Of a stretch of DNA of 40,016 nt, positions 8,766-17,629 are shown piece by piece (position 1 is the stretch's first letter; each line of letters opens with the position of its first letter). The position numbers and the translations under genes are program-made. The DNA is from Brachyspira innocens ATCC 29796 (GTDB lineage Bacteria; Spirochaetota; Brachyspiria; Brachyspirales; Brachyspiraceae). Below the pieces are notes generated by a model. It ran no database searches and had not been told where the DNA came from. It saw only the letters and a program-made list of their open reading frames with translations. The stretch lies in NCBI RefSeq assembly GCF_000384655.1, contig NZ_ARQI01000100.1, positions 1 to 40,016 on the forward strand. The letters run 5' to 3'.

Positions 8766-11315
8766 ATGAATACAAATAAAAAAATAATGAAATCAGTTAT
8801 AAATAAAACCCCAAATATAGAAAGAGTTTTTCAATTAATAATAGCTATAGTATTGTATCTTTTTACTTTATTTTTGGTTTTTCCAACCTACATGCAAAAG
8901 GCTAAAGTACCTTCAGTAGGTGATATAGTAAAAGAACCTTTAATAGTTAAACGCAATGTAAAATATGAAAATAAAGAAGAAACACAAAAACTAGTGTATT
9001 ATGCACAAGCAGCAGTAGCACCTATATTTGATATGCCTAAAGATATAGAGTATGAAACTATATCTAAAATAAGTAATATGTTTTCATTTATGAGAATATC
9101 TCATGATAATAATGTTTCTATTGATGATATGTATAATCAGTTTTTAGCACTTCATAATGAGCCTATAAATAAATCAGTATTTTCAAATGCTGTTGTTAAT
9201 GAACTTAATGTAGGATATGAGTCAAAAATAATAGAAACAATTAAAGAATTATTCAGTGTAGGAGTTATATCTAGGGGAAATTTGAGTTCTGATACTTTGA
9301 ATCTTATACTTGATAATGGAATATTTATATACAGATATGATGATTATTTAGTAGAAGAAAGAGTACTTCCAAGAAACAGAGTATTTTTTTTGGAAGATTT
9401 AAGAATGGAGCTTCCTTCTATAGTAGGGGCAAAATATAGAAATCTTAATATAAATCATATTAATACAATATCATCTATAGTCAATGCTTTTTTAAGAGAT
9501 AATCTTATATATAACTCTGTACGTACAAAAGACAGAATGAATGATGTTGTATCTTCCATACCTCCAGTTTATAATATGATAAAAAAAGGGTTTGTGATTT
9601 TAAATGTAGGCGAGAGGGTAACAGAAGAAAAAGCTGAACTTATAAGAAATTTATTCGGTAATAATTTTGAAAATTATAATATTTCTATTCTGTTAGGGCA
9701 GGCTTCATTTATACTTCTGCTTTTTGCTTTTATTGGTTTTATTATATTTAAATACAAAATACCTTTTTATATAAATTTTAAAAACTATATTTTGTTTTGT
9801 ATAGAGTATGTTGTTATTGTAAGTCTTACATATCTATTTTATAATCATATATCGTATAGATTATTGGATACATATATACCTTTCTATATTTACACATTCA
9901 TTCCTATGTTTGGTATGATAAACTCATTATTAGGAGCTAGAAGGGGTATATCATCTGTAGTTACTTTAGGCATTACGCTTCTTGCTGCAAATATTGCTCA
10001 GGCTAATATATTTGAAGTATCAGCATTATTTCTTATATCAATATTGGCCTCTATACTTTCGAGAAAAATTAACAGCAGATATGCTCTTTTATGGATAGGT
10101 TTTATGATAGGGGCATATTTGAGTCTTATGTCACTTGTGGGAATGCTTCTTAATAATGAAATTAATATCACTTATTTAACTTTTATTTTCTCATTTGTAA
10201 GCGGATTTACTCAGGCAATACTTGTGATGATATTTCTTCCTATATGTGAATATATGCTTGAAACGGCCACTATATTCAGACTTCAGGAGCTTTCTGACTT
10301 GAATAACCCTCTTCTTAGAAAACTTCAGATGAATGCACCCGGTACTTATCACCATTCTATTAGTATGGCTAATCTTGTAGAAACTATAGCAGAAGAGATA
10401 GGAGAGGATGCAAGGCTTGCCTGTGTATCAGCATATTATCATGATATAGGTAAAATGGAAAATCCGCTCTACTATATAGAAAACTCTAATGTTAATGAAA
10501 ACAGACATAACAAATTGAAACCTACACTTTCTGCTTCTATAGTAAAAGCTCATGTGCGTTTGGGTGTTGAGATAGCTAAAAAATACAGACTTCCTAAAGA
10601 GGTAATAGCCGCTATAAAAGAACATCATGGTACAAGTTTAATAAGATATTTTTATGTAGAGGCTTTAAAAGAAAATCCTGATGTTGATATTAATTTATTT
10701 ACTTATCCAGGTCCTCGTCCGCAGTCTAAGATTACAGCTATATTAATGATTCTTGATTCTATAGAGGCGGCAAGCAGGACTTTAGATTCTCCTAAAAGAG
10801 AGGATTTGGAGTCGCTTATAGATAATATTGTTAATAGCAAAATGTCTCAGGGTGAGCTTAATGACAGCGGGCTTACTTTAAAAGATATAGAAATTATTAA
10901 AAGAATATCATTCCAAAAAATTATAGTTTCTTTGCATGAGAGAATAAAATATCCTGAGCTTCCAGAAGAGAAAAATGAAAAAGCTCAGTCAGAAGAAAAT
11001 GATAAAAATGAAAAGAATGATAAAAGTGAAAAAACTGACAAAGATACTAAAGAGATTAATAAAGATAATAAAAAACAGCAGGCAAAAGATAATAAGGATA
11101 ATAAAGAAAATAATAATAAAGAGAGTAAAGATAATAAAGAAAGAAGCGATGCTGTAAAAAAAGTTAAAAAAGAAACTGAAAAGATAAAAGAAAAAATAAA
11201 AGAGAAAATAGCAAAAAAAACTCCTATAAAACATAAAAATGAAAAAGATGAATTGAAATATAATACAAAAGAAAATAAGGAAAATAAAGAAAACAAGGAT
11301 ACTGTAAAAAAATAA
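8766..11315 (+). CDS. pgpH: 7TM-HD family membrane phosphohydrolase (PgpH-like, probable c-di-AMP phosphodiesterase) with long charged tail
   Basis: An 849-residue inner-membrane protein. After a transmembrane segment near residues 25-45 comes an extracytoplasmic domain to about 310, then a block of about seven membrane helices (310-505), then a cytoplasmic HD domain with YHHSISMANLVE near 528 and the metal-binding HD pair in YYHDIGKM near 558. This is the 7TMR-HDED/HDIG architecture of PgpH, whose Listeria member hydrolyses c-di-AMP. The last 116 or so residues (from about 734) are almost only K, E, N and D and have no counterpart in typical members of about 720 residues. The stop overlaps the ybeY start (TAATG), and phoH is 33 bases upstream, which fits a translationally coupled operon. 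The nucleotide specificity is inferred from the family. Confidence 0.9.
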   Translation: MNTNKKIMKSVINKTPNIERVFQLIIAIVLYLFTLFLVFPTYMQKAKVPSVGDIVKEPLIVKRNVKYENKEETQKLVYYAQAAVAPIFDMPKDIEYETISKISNMFSFMRISHDNNVSIDDMYNQFLALHNEPINKSVFSNAVVNELNVGYESKIIETIKELFSVGVISRGNLSSDTLNLILDNGIFIYRYDDYLVEERVLPRNRVFFLEDLRMELPSIVGAKYRNLNINHINTISSIVNAFLRDNLIYNSVRTKDRMNDVVSSIPPVYNMIKKGFVILNVGERVTEEKAELIRNLFGNNFENYNISILLGQASFILLLFAFIGFIIFKYKIPFYINFKNYILFCIEYVVIVSLTYLFYNHISYRLLDTYIPFYIYTFIPMFGMINSLLGARRGISSVVTLGITLLAANIAQANIFEVSALFLISILASILSRKINSRYALLWIGFMIGAYLSLMSLVGMLLNNEINITYLTFIFSFVSGFTQAILVMIFLPICEYMLETATIFRLQELSDLNNPLLRKLQMNAPGTYHHSISMANLVETIAEEIGEDARLACVSAYYHDIGKMENPLYYIENSNVNENRHNKLKPTLSASIVKAHVRLGVEIAKKYRLPKEVIAAIKEHHGTSLIRYFYVEALKENPDVDINLFTYPGPRPQSKITAILMILDSIEAASRTLDSPKREDLESLIDNIVNSKMSQGELNDSGLTLKDIEIIKRISFQKIIVSLHERIKYPELPEEKNEKAQSEENDKNEKNDKSEKTDKDTKEINKDNKKQQAKDNKDNKENNNKESKDNKERSDAVKKVKKETEKIKEKIKEKIAKKTPIKHKNEKDELKYNTKENKENKENKDTVKK

Positions 11316-11740
11316 TGAAAGTTAATGTGTTTAATGAAACAGATTATGATATTAATATAAAGTATTATAAATATTTTTTATATAATTCATTAATTGTTTC
11401 TGGGATAAATGGAGATGTCAATCTGTTATTTTGCGATGATGAATATATAAAAAAACTTAATAATGATTTTAGAAATAAGGATAAAGCTACCGATGTATTA
11501 ACATTTCCTATGGGAGATGCTGATGAAGGGGGAGATATAGTTATTTCTTATGAGTGGGTAAAAAACAGATACAGTGAAGAGAAGATTAAAAAAACAGTAT
11601 TAAAACTTATTATACATTCTATACTTCATCTTAAAGGCATACATCATAACTATAGTAAAAAATCGCTTATGGAAAATAATGAAAAGATGAAAGAATTATA
11701 TTATAAAGTAATAAAATATATAAAAGATAAAAAAACATAA
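11315..11740 (+). CDS. ybeY: Endoribonuclease YbeY (16S rRNA maturation, ribosome quality control)
   Basis: A 141-residue zinc-dependent RNase of the UPF0054 family, needed for 3' processing of 16S rRNA. The N-terminal half has LNNDFRNKDKATDVLTFP, the diagnostic motif. The zinc site is HSILHLKGIHH (His101, His105, His111), which keeps the HxxxHxxxxxH pattern, but the residue before the last histidine is His where most members have Asp. The start codon shares its A with the pgpH stop codon. Neighbours phoH and the CBS-domain gene are its usual partners. Slightly short but complete. Confidence 0.93.
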   Translation: MKVNVFNETDYDINIKYYKYFLYNSLIVSGINGDVNLLFCDDEYIKKLNNDFRNKDKATDVLTFPMGDADEGGDIVISYEWVKNRYSEEKIKKTVLKLIIHSILHLKGIHHNYSKKSLMENNEKMKELYYKVIKYIKDKKT

Positions 11741-11761
11741 CTTTTAAGGATATATAAAAAA

Positions 11762-12592
11762 ATGTCAATAAAAAAATTAATATCTAAAATAACTAAGAAA
11801 AAGAATAATGATACTGAAAAAAATAATTATATAAATCTATCAGCATTAACAGAGCCAGAGAGAGAAATTATAATAAACACAATAGAATTAAAATCAAAAA
11901 GTGTAAGAGAGATAATGGTTCCAAGAGTAGATGTAGTTATGCTTCCTATAGAGTCTTCTTATGATAAGGTTATAAAGGCTTTTAATAAGGAGAGAAACTC
12001 AAGAATACCTGTATACAAAGATGGTATAGATGATATAGTAGGGGTTTTGTATGTAAAGGATTTGATAGATACTGATGATAAAAACTTTTCTCTAAAAAAG
12101 ATTCTTCACAAGCCTTTGTTTGTACCAATATCAATATCTTTGATGGAGCTTTTAAAAAACTTTAGAGAGAAGCAGATTCATATTGCTATGGTAGTAGATG
12201 AATACGGCGGTTTTTCTGGCATAGTATCTATGGAAGATGTTCTTGAGCAGATTATAGGGGACATTAGAGATGAGTATGATGAAGAAGATGAAGAGGTAAA
12301 AAGCAATGATGATGGTACTTATCTTGTAGATGCTAGGGCAAGAATAGAGGACTTTAATAAATATGGAATACTTCCTCCTATACCTGATGATGAGGCAGAT
12401 ACTGTAGGCGGATTTTTATTTTCATATTTGGGAAGGCTTCCTAAAAGAAATGAGGCTATAGAATATAAGAATTATTCTTTTACAGTTGTTGGAAAGAGCG
12501 GAAATATTGTTACTAAAATAAGAATAGAGAAACTAAAAAAAGATAATAAAAATGATGAGAAAGAAAAAAATAATAATAAAGATAATGAATAA
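11762..12592 (+). CDS. tlyC: Hemolysin C / CorC-family CBS-domain protein
   Basis: A 276-residue protein with a CBS pair (about residues 50-165) followed by a CorC_HlyC transporter-associated domain (about 180-260). Typical stretches are SVREIMVPRVDVVMLP, SRIPVYKDGIDDIVGVLYVKD, VVDEYGGFSGIVSMEDVLE and DEADTVGGFLF. It lacks the DUF21 membrane domain, as do TlyC and CorC. Brachyspira TlyC was named for hemolytic activity when cloned in E. coli; the CorC relationship suggests a role in Mg/Co ion transport or membrane integrity instead. The C-terminus is a short K/N/E-rich tail similar in composition to that of the upstream pgpH product. Last gene of the operon; 21 bases after ybeY. Confidence 0.9.
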   Translation: MSIKKLISKITKKKNNDTEKNNYINLSALTEPEREIIINTIELKSKSVREIMVPRVDVVMLPIESSYDKVIKAFNKERNSRIPVYKDGIDDIVGVLYVKDLIDTDDKNFSLKKILHKPLFVPISISLMELLKNFREKQIHIAMVVDEYGGFSGIVSMEDVLEQIIGDIRDEYDEEDEEVKSNDDGTYLVDARARIEDFNKYGILPPIPDDEADTVGGFLFSYLGRLPKRNEAIEYKNYSFTVVGKSGNIVTKIRIEKLKKDNKNDEKEKNNNKDNE

Positions 12593-12626
12593 TTTTTTGT
12601 ATTAAAATAAATAATTAATTGATAAA

Positions 12627-12660
12627 TAAAGCCCCGTCTTTTTAAGGCAGGGCTTATTTT
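12627..12660. terminator. Bidirectional terminator between tlyC and oppA copy 2
   Basis: Stem AAGCCCCGTC with GGCAGGGCTT (one C-A mismatch, one G-U pair) and a 7-base loop TTTTTAA, flanked by A-rich sequence on the left and TATTTTTAT on the right. It lies between two convergent genes and can serve both. Confidence 0.8.
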
Positions 12661-12691
12661 TATAATTTTTTTATCTTATTATTTTAATTTA

Positions 12692-14305
12692 TTATTCTAA
12701 ATAAGCATAATGAAATTGATATTCCATTAAAGGAGTTAGTACATAATCTTTTAATCTTTTACTTACCAAAATAGGATTTGAAGGATTGTATATAGGTATA
12801 AGAAGATTGTCTTCAGCTATAAGCAGTTTTTCAGCTTCATGCATAGCTTTCATTCTTACAGCTTGGTCAGAAATGCTTCTTGCAGTTTCAATATAGCTGT
12901 CAAACATAGCATTACTGTATCCTGCTGTATTTTGAGTTCTGTAGCTTAAATAATTTTCTAAAAATGTCATAGGGTCGCTGTAATCGCCAATCCATAAAGT
13001 TCTTATAAGCTGATAATTTTTATCGCTTCTCATCTGCTGATATGCTGCCCATTCCATAGATGATATTTGTAAGTCAACGCCTAATGCAGATTTCCACATT
13101 TGCTGAATAGCCTCTGCAACATTTATATATACCAAGTCGGAAGTAGTTTTATATTCAAGTACTGGGAAGCCTTCTCCGTTAGTATATCCTGCCTGAGCCA
13201 TTAACTCTTTAGCCATTTCTACATTATTGGAATAGGCTTCTTTTGATAAGTCTATGTATTCTCCTCCGTTTTGTCTGAAATCGCCTTCTACATCATAAGC
13301 ACCAACAGGCACCCAAGCACTTGTTGGACTTTTGGCTGTAGGTACAACATTTTCTACTATGTAGTTTCTGTCTATTGCCAAAGATAATGCTTTTCTTACC
13401 CTTGTATCTTTTAATACTTCATTAGCAGCATTAATACCGAATGCAACAGTAGAAAAATAAGGAGCTATATTTACTATGCCTTCCTCTTTTAATTTTTCTA
13501 AATCCTGCTCAACGATGTATACAGAAAAATCTAAAGATCCTTCTTTTATTCCAGCAAGTGCCAAAGTAGCATCTTTCATCATCACAAAAGTAATTTTTTC
13601 TGGTACTATATTATTTTTATTCCAATAGTTAGTATTTTTTATCATAACAATTTTTTCATCAGGGTTTCTTTCTGTCATAATAAAAGCACCATTTCCAATA
13701 TAGCTTTCAGGACTTAATGACCATTGCTCTCCGTACTGTTCTATAATATCTTTTCTTACTGGGGCAAATATAGGGTAAGTTAAAATATCTAAAAAATATC
13801 CAGTAGGGTTTTCTAATGTTATTTCTAAAGTATAATCATCAATAGCTTTTACTCCTAGTTCTTCTACAGGGAGTTCGCTTGAAAGCACTTTTACAGCATT
13901 TTTTATATATTCTACAAAAGAAGTGTATTCAGCACCGCTTAAAGGATTAGCAGCCCTTTGTAATGCATATACAAAATCATCAGCAACTACATTTTTTTTG
14001 CCGTCAGACCATTTTGCATTGGTTCTCAAATGAAATGTGTATGTAAGTCCGTCTTCTGATATGTCCCATTTTTCGCATGCACCTGCCTGAAGATTACCTT
14101 CTTTGTCTTTTGTTATTAATGTTTCAAATGCATGTCTTGGATATACAAAGTCATTTCCTGATAGGGTAGGGTCTATTGTTTTAGGTTCTTCTCCTGCGTT
14201 TATAAATAGTTCTTTACTGTTTCTTTCTTTGACTGAATTACCTGTGCATGAGAGACTAAATATTGTTACTATACTTAATAGAACTAATAAAATATTCCTA
14301 ATCAT
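12692..14305 (-). CDS. Oligopeptide-binding lipoprotein, OppA family (copy 2)
   Basis: A 537-residue family 5 solute-binding lipoprotein. The N-terminus MIRNILLVLLSIVTIFSLSC is a lipoprotein signal with lipobox FSLSC. AAGGAT lies upstream of the ATG. It shares with copy 1 the blocks PKTIDPTL, HLRTNAKWSDGK, DDFVYA, VKAIDDYTLE, VRKDIIEQYG and VRKALSLAIDRNYIVE, so the two are paralogues that have diverged strongly in the ligand-facing middle and C-terminal parts. That suggests different peptide preferences. No permease or ATPase gene is nearby. It is convergent with the phoH operon, which it flanks together with copy 1. Confidence 0.92.
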   Translation of the reverse strand: MIRNILLVLLSIVTIFSLSCTGNSVKERNSKELFINAGEEPKTIDPTLSGNDFVYPRHAFETLITKDKEGNLQAGACEKWDISEDGLTYTFHLRTNAKWSDGKKNVVADDFVYALQRAANPLSGAEYTSFVEYIKNAVKVLSSELPVEELGVKAIDDYTLEITLENPTGYFLDILTYPIFAPVRKDIIEQYGEQWSLSPESYIGNGAFIMTERNPDEKIVMIKNTNYWNKNNIVPEKITFVMMKDATLALAGIKEGSLDFSVYIVEQDLEKLKEEGIVNIAPYFSTVAFGINAANEVLKDTRVRKALSLAIDRNYIVENVVPTAKSPTSAWVPVGAYDVEGDFRQNGGEYIDLSKEAYSNNVEMAKELMAQAGYTNGEGFPVLEYKTTSDLVYINVAEAIQQMWKSALGVDLQISSMEWAAYQQMRSDKNYQLIRTLWIGDYSDPMTFLENYLSYRTQNTAGYSNAMFDSYIETARSISDQAVRMKAMHEAEKLLIAEDNLLIPIYNPSNPILVSKRLKDYVLTPLMEYQFHYAYLE

Positions 14306-14338
14306 AGTAATATCCTTAATAAAAATTTATTAGTTATC

Positions 14339-14367
14339 ATAATACTATAATAATTAATATAATGCAA
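14339..14367 (-). promoter_or_regulatory. Candidate promoter of oppA copy 2
   Basis: Minus-strand TTGCAT (14362-14367) and TATTAT (14339-14344) with a 17-base spacer, about 33 bases before the start codon. One mismatch in each hexamer; moderate support. Confidence 0.5.
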
Positions 14368-14577
14368 TTATTTTTTACAATTATTTATTATTATTAATAT
14401 ATACTGGAATTATTTCATTTTGTAAACTGATGCACTTTATATAGAATTATAAATATTTTTTCCGCACAAAAAAGTTGTAAAAAATATAATTACTAGAACT
14501 TCATATTTTAGATATATGTATTAAATTTATGTAATACATTTAATTTAGACTATACCTAAAGGTGAACTTTGTCAAAT

Positions 14578-14640
14578 GCAGTTTTTTTGGTTCTTTTATA
14601 CCACGCCACAGGCGGACAGACGTCATAAAAGAACTGGGGG
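14578..14640 (+). repeat. Dispersed hairpin repeat (REP-like), copy with GGCGGACAG loop
   Basis: Perfect 10-bp arms GTTCTTTTAT (14590-14599) and ATAAAAGAAC (14625-14634) enclose a G+C-rich loop with CGCCACAGGCG and GGCGGACAG. Arms and flanks (GCAGT, T-run, TTCTTT ... AAAAGAA, TGGGGG) recur at 27456-27495 with a different loop, and the loop sequence recurs at the left edge of the window. Function unknown. Confidence 0.65.
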
Positions 14641-14641
14641 G

Positions 14642-14701
14642 AAAAGCCCTGCAAATATTTAAAATTTGAAAAATTAATTTTGACAAACTATATTTGTTTA
14701 G
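14642..14701 (+). repeat. 60-bp promoter-bearing repeat, copy 1
   Basis: Matches 27221-27280 at 51 of 60 positions without gaps by eye. The conserved part starts AAAAGCC, continues through an A+T-rich tract and ends in TTGACAAAnTAT-n-TTGTTTAG. It follows a G+C-rich hairpin here. The TTGACA forms the -35 of the ankyrin-gene promoter. Confidence 0.7.
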
Positions 14702-14708
14702 GTATATA
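14680..14708 (+). promoter_or_regulatory. Promoter of the ankyrin-repeat gene
   Basis: TTGACA (14680-14685) and TATATA (14703-14708) are separated by 17 bases. The -35 lies within the dispersed 60-bp repeat and the -10 just outside it. Confidence 0.6.
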
Positions 14709-14772
14709 TGATTTTTTACCTAAATTATATGCATCAAGTTTTTAAATAAAAACAAATTAAGGAGAAACTCAT

Positions 14773-15462
14773 ATGAAAAAAATAATTTCTTTTTTATTTA
14801 TCTTAGTATTATCAATTCCTCTTTATTCACAAACTTCGAGATTTACAAGACTTACCCCAGAACAGCTTACAAATCTTGCAAATCCAAGAAGACTTTCTCA
14901 TAGAATATTTTATACAAAACCATCTCAAGGACCTAATGCAAAATGGTTTGATGCTGTAAAAGAGGGAAATCTTGATGAGATAAAAAGAATGGTAGAAGCA
15001 GGTCAGAATATAGAAGTTCAGGATACTTATAGTTTAAAACAAACTGCTTTAGGCTGGGCTGCTTTTATAGGATATTTGGATGTTGTGGAATATTTGGTAT
15101 CTAAAGGTGCTAATTTATATGCTGGAGATACTGCTGATGTTACAAGTGCTTTTAAATCCGCTATACTTGGCGGCAATATTAAAGTAATAGAATATTTATA
15201 TCCTTTATACAATGGAAAATTAAATCTTAATGAGCAGGATAAAAGAGACGGAGAAACAATGCTTATGGTTGCTGCAGGCAACAGCAGAGAAGATGCAGTT
15301 AAATTTTTACTTGATAAAAAAGTTGATGTAAATATAGTAAGCAAACAATTAAATAAATCGGCTTATACTTATGCATGCGAATCAGGAAATCAGAATATAA
15401 TTAAGATGATACAAGATGCAGGCGGAATAAATGTACGTACAGGAAAGGCTTCATGCAGATAA
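14773..15462 (+). CDS. Exported ankyrin-repeat protein
   Basis: A 229-residue protein with a Sec signal peptide (MKKIISFLFILVLSIPLYSQ, cleavage probably after YSQ or nearby). Residues 55 to 220 hold about four ankyrin-type repeats: WFDAVKEGNLDEIKRMVEAG, QTALGWAAFIGYLDVVEYLV, a divergent unit near SAFKSAILGGNIKVIEYL, and ETMLMVAAGNSREDAVKFLL, followed by AYTYACESGNQNIIKMI. Ankyrin repeats bind other proteins; exported ones are common in Brachyspira. The partner is unknown and could be periplasmic or outside the cell. AAGGAG lies eight bases before the ATG. It stands alone, between its promoter and a strong terminator. Confidence 0.85.
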   Translation: MKKIISFLFILVLSIPLYSQTSRFTRLTPEQLTNLANPRRLSHRIFYTKPSQGPNAKWFDAVKEGNLDEIKRMVEAGQNIEVQDTYSLKQTALGWAAFIGYLDVVEYLVSKGANLYAGDTADVTSAFKSAILGGNIKVIEYLYPLYNGKLNLNEQDKRDGETMLMVAAGNSREDAVKFLLDKKVDVNIVSKQLNKSAYTYACESGNQNIIKMIQDAGGINVRTGKASCR

Positions 15463-15484
15463 ATAAATTAAACAGATAAATTAA

Positions 15485-15517
15485 AATGGGACTTTTACAA
15501 AATATAAAAGTCCCATT
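15485..15517. terminator. Bidirectional terminator between ankyrin gene and chemoreceptor
   Basis: Perfect 13-bp stem AATGGGACTTTTA/TAAAAGTCCCATT with a 7-base loop, followed by ATTTTTTATT on the plus strand and by AATTTATCTG on the minus strand. It lies between convergent genes. Confidence 0.85.
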
Positions 15518-15522
15518 ATTTT

Positions 15523-17492
15523 TTATTTATTATTAATACTAAAGAATTTCATCAAATCAGCAAGTTTTTCAGTTTCTTTTTCCATATCTACAACTATATC
15601 AGCATTTGTTTTTACCAAAGCAGTATTTTGTTCAGCACTAATATCAACACTATTAACGGCAATTTGTACTTCTCTTGCAGAAGCGTCCTGCTGAGTAGAA
15701 GATTCAACCATCTGGCTTACTATATCGCTGCTTTCTTTAGCCTTGTTTGTTATATCTTCCAAAGCGTCCATAGTTTCTTTTATCTTATTGTTTCCTTCAT
15801 TAATTTTTTCTATACTGTTATTAACTATATTAGTAATATTTTTTACAGATTCCTGAGAAGTCTGAGCTAGATTTCTTACTTCAGCTGCTACAACAGCAAA
15901 TCCTTTTCCCTGTTCACCCGCACGTGCTGCCTCTACGGAAGCATTAAGAGCAAGTATATTAGTTTGCATAGCTATGTCATCTATCATTTTTGTTATATTT
16001 GATATTTCAGCAGTTGCTTTAGTAATATCTTCCATAAGAGACATAGATTCTTTTGATAAATTATAGCAATGCTCGCTTGAATCGGTAAGAACTTGTATCT
16101 TATCATTAGTTACTGCTATGTCATTAGTTGTTTTATCTATTACTTTTAATGTATTTGTCATAGTTTCATTTATAAGTTTAAGGTCATCTCTCTGTTTTTC
16201 AGTTCTGTTTGAAAGATCCGCACTTCCAGCACTAACATTTTTACTTGCATTTTCCATGGCATTAGTGGAATCTAATATTTGTTTTATTATATTTGATAAT
16301 ATATTCTGAGTATTTTGAATGGAGTTAAATATTAGTCCTATTTCATCTTTTCTTTTGCTTAAAGCTTCATTTTTATATGAAGTTAAATCTCCGCTGCTTA
16401 ATTTCTCTGATACATGTAGTATTTTTAATATAGGGTCTATTAAACTTTTCTTTATTAAAATGTTTATTATAATTAAAAATATTATAAGTATAACAATAGC
16501 CAGTATAGATGTTATAATAGCATTTTTTATATTTTCTTTTAGAATAACCATTTCTGGCACACTTACAAGAAGTACTATTGAATTATAATTATCTTTTAAT
16601 GAAGTTAGAGGTACTATAATATTAAACATTTTATGTTTATCTATTTTATTAATAAAAGAATATTTGATATTATTTTCTATAGCGTTCATTATTTCATTAG
16701 CATTATCATTATATATGCTTGAAATCTCTCTTCCTATATTCATAGTATTTGTAGAGGCAAGAATTATACCAGACTGATTTATCAAATAACCTTCCATACC
16801 TTCATTAGTAGATATAGCAGAAACTATTTTTACCAAATTTTCAGCAGAAAAATCTACCCCCACCATACCTAAAAACTTTCCAGAATTATCTAGTATAGGC
16901 TCAACAACACTTACAGTAAGTACAGTATCAGCTCCTACATAAGTATCATCTTTTTCAACATCGCTTATATAAAGCTGTTTGGTATCTCTTGGTATTGTGT
17001 AGTAATCTGGATTTGCATCAAACTCTTCTTGATACACTTTATCATAAGTAACAGTATTATCATCATAAAAAAATGCAGGTCCGTATCTTCCGTCATTTTC
17101 AGAGCCGTAATCAGTATCTATAAAATCATTATCTCTTCCGTCAAAGGCATTTTCTCCCACATTTCATATATTGCAAATAAGTTTTTATTATTTTTAAGAA
17201 CTTCTCCCAAAACTTCTGCATGCGATTGTCTTGTAACTGCATTATTTAATATATCATTTTTTAGAGATAACGATATAGTTTTAAGCATAGATATATACGA
17301 TGACATTTCTCTTTCTATATCTTTAGCATATGTACTAACAATATATTCAGTTGAAGCAAATCCTTTCTTTTTTGAATTAGATATATTATGCGAAACCATA
17401 TATGATATAATAGTTATAAACATTATTAATATTGATATACTTAATAATACAAATATTTTAAATTGAAGACCTAATGATTTTTTATTTTCCAT
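15523..17492 (-). pseudogene. Methyl-accepting chemotaxis protein, interrupted by a one-base frameshift
   Basis: Two adjoining frames together make one transmembrane chemoreceptor. The start at 17492 encodes a helix near residues 12-32 and the first part of a dCache-type sensor up to AIYEMWE; the other frame continues NAFDGRDNDFIDTDYG, the usual next stretch of the Cache domain. The break is at the A4 run of the coding strand (plus-strand 17150-17153). One extra A restores WEKNAFDG, and the 1970-base total is one short of a multiple of three. After the break come a second helix (IITSILAIVILIIFLIIINI), a HAMP region, and the signalling hairpin with LALNASVEAARAGEQGKG. As written, translation from 17492 ends at 17118 with 124 residues. 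It may be a real mutation, a slippage-tolerant gene or a sequencing error. Confidence 0.85.
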
Positions 17493-17629
17493 AAATACCC
17501 TAAATAATTTTATTTTATTAGTATAATAATATACTTAATTAAAAAAAACAACAATAAAATTTTTTAAAAAACTTATTATTTTTATTATATATTATATATA
17601 TAGGCATATTTTCTATTTTGTTATGAAAA

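Larger units (their letters stand above)
14306..14772. other. 467-base intergenic region between divergent genes
   Basis: No open reading frame with a ribosome site was seen. The oppA-proximal 65 bases hold its promoter; 14578-14640 is a G+C-rich hairpin repeat; 14642-14701 is a second repeat that contains the -35 of a promoter pointing at the ankyrin gene. The remainder is plain A+T-rich spacer. Confidence 0.6.

Noticed and set aside
10985-11296. Long minus-strand open frames of 103 and 81 codons rich in F, L and S
   Set aside because: They are the antisense of the lysine/glutamate-rich pgpH tail; the composition is a direct mirror of AAA/GAA codons and there is no ribosome site.
17029-17466. 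145-codon plus-strand open frame over the chemoreceptor
   Set aside because: Shadow of the minus-strand Cache domain; no ribosome site, and the opposite strand encodes a recognisable family.
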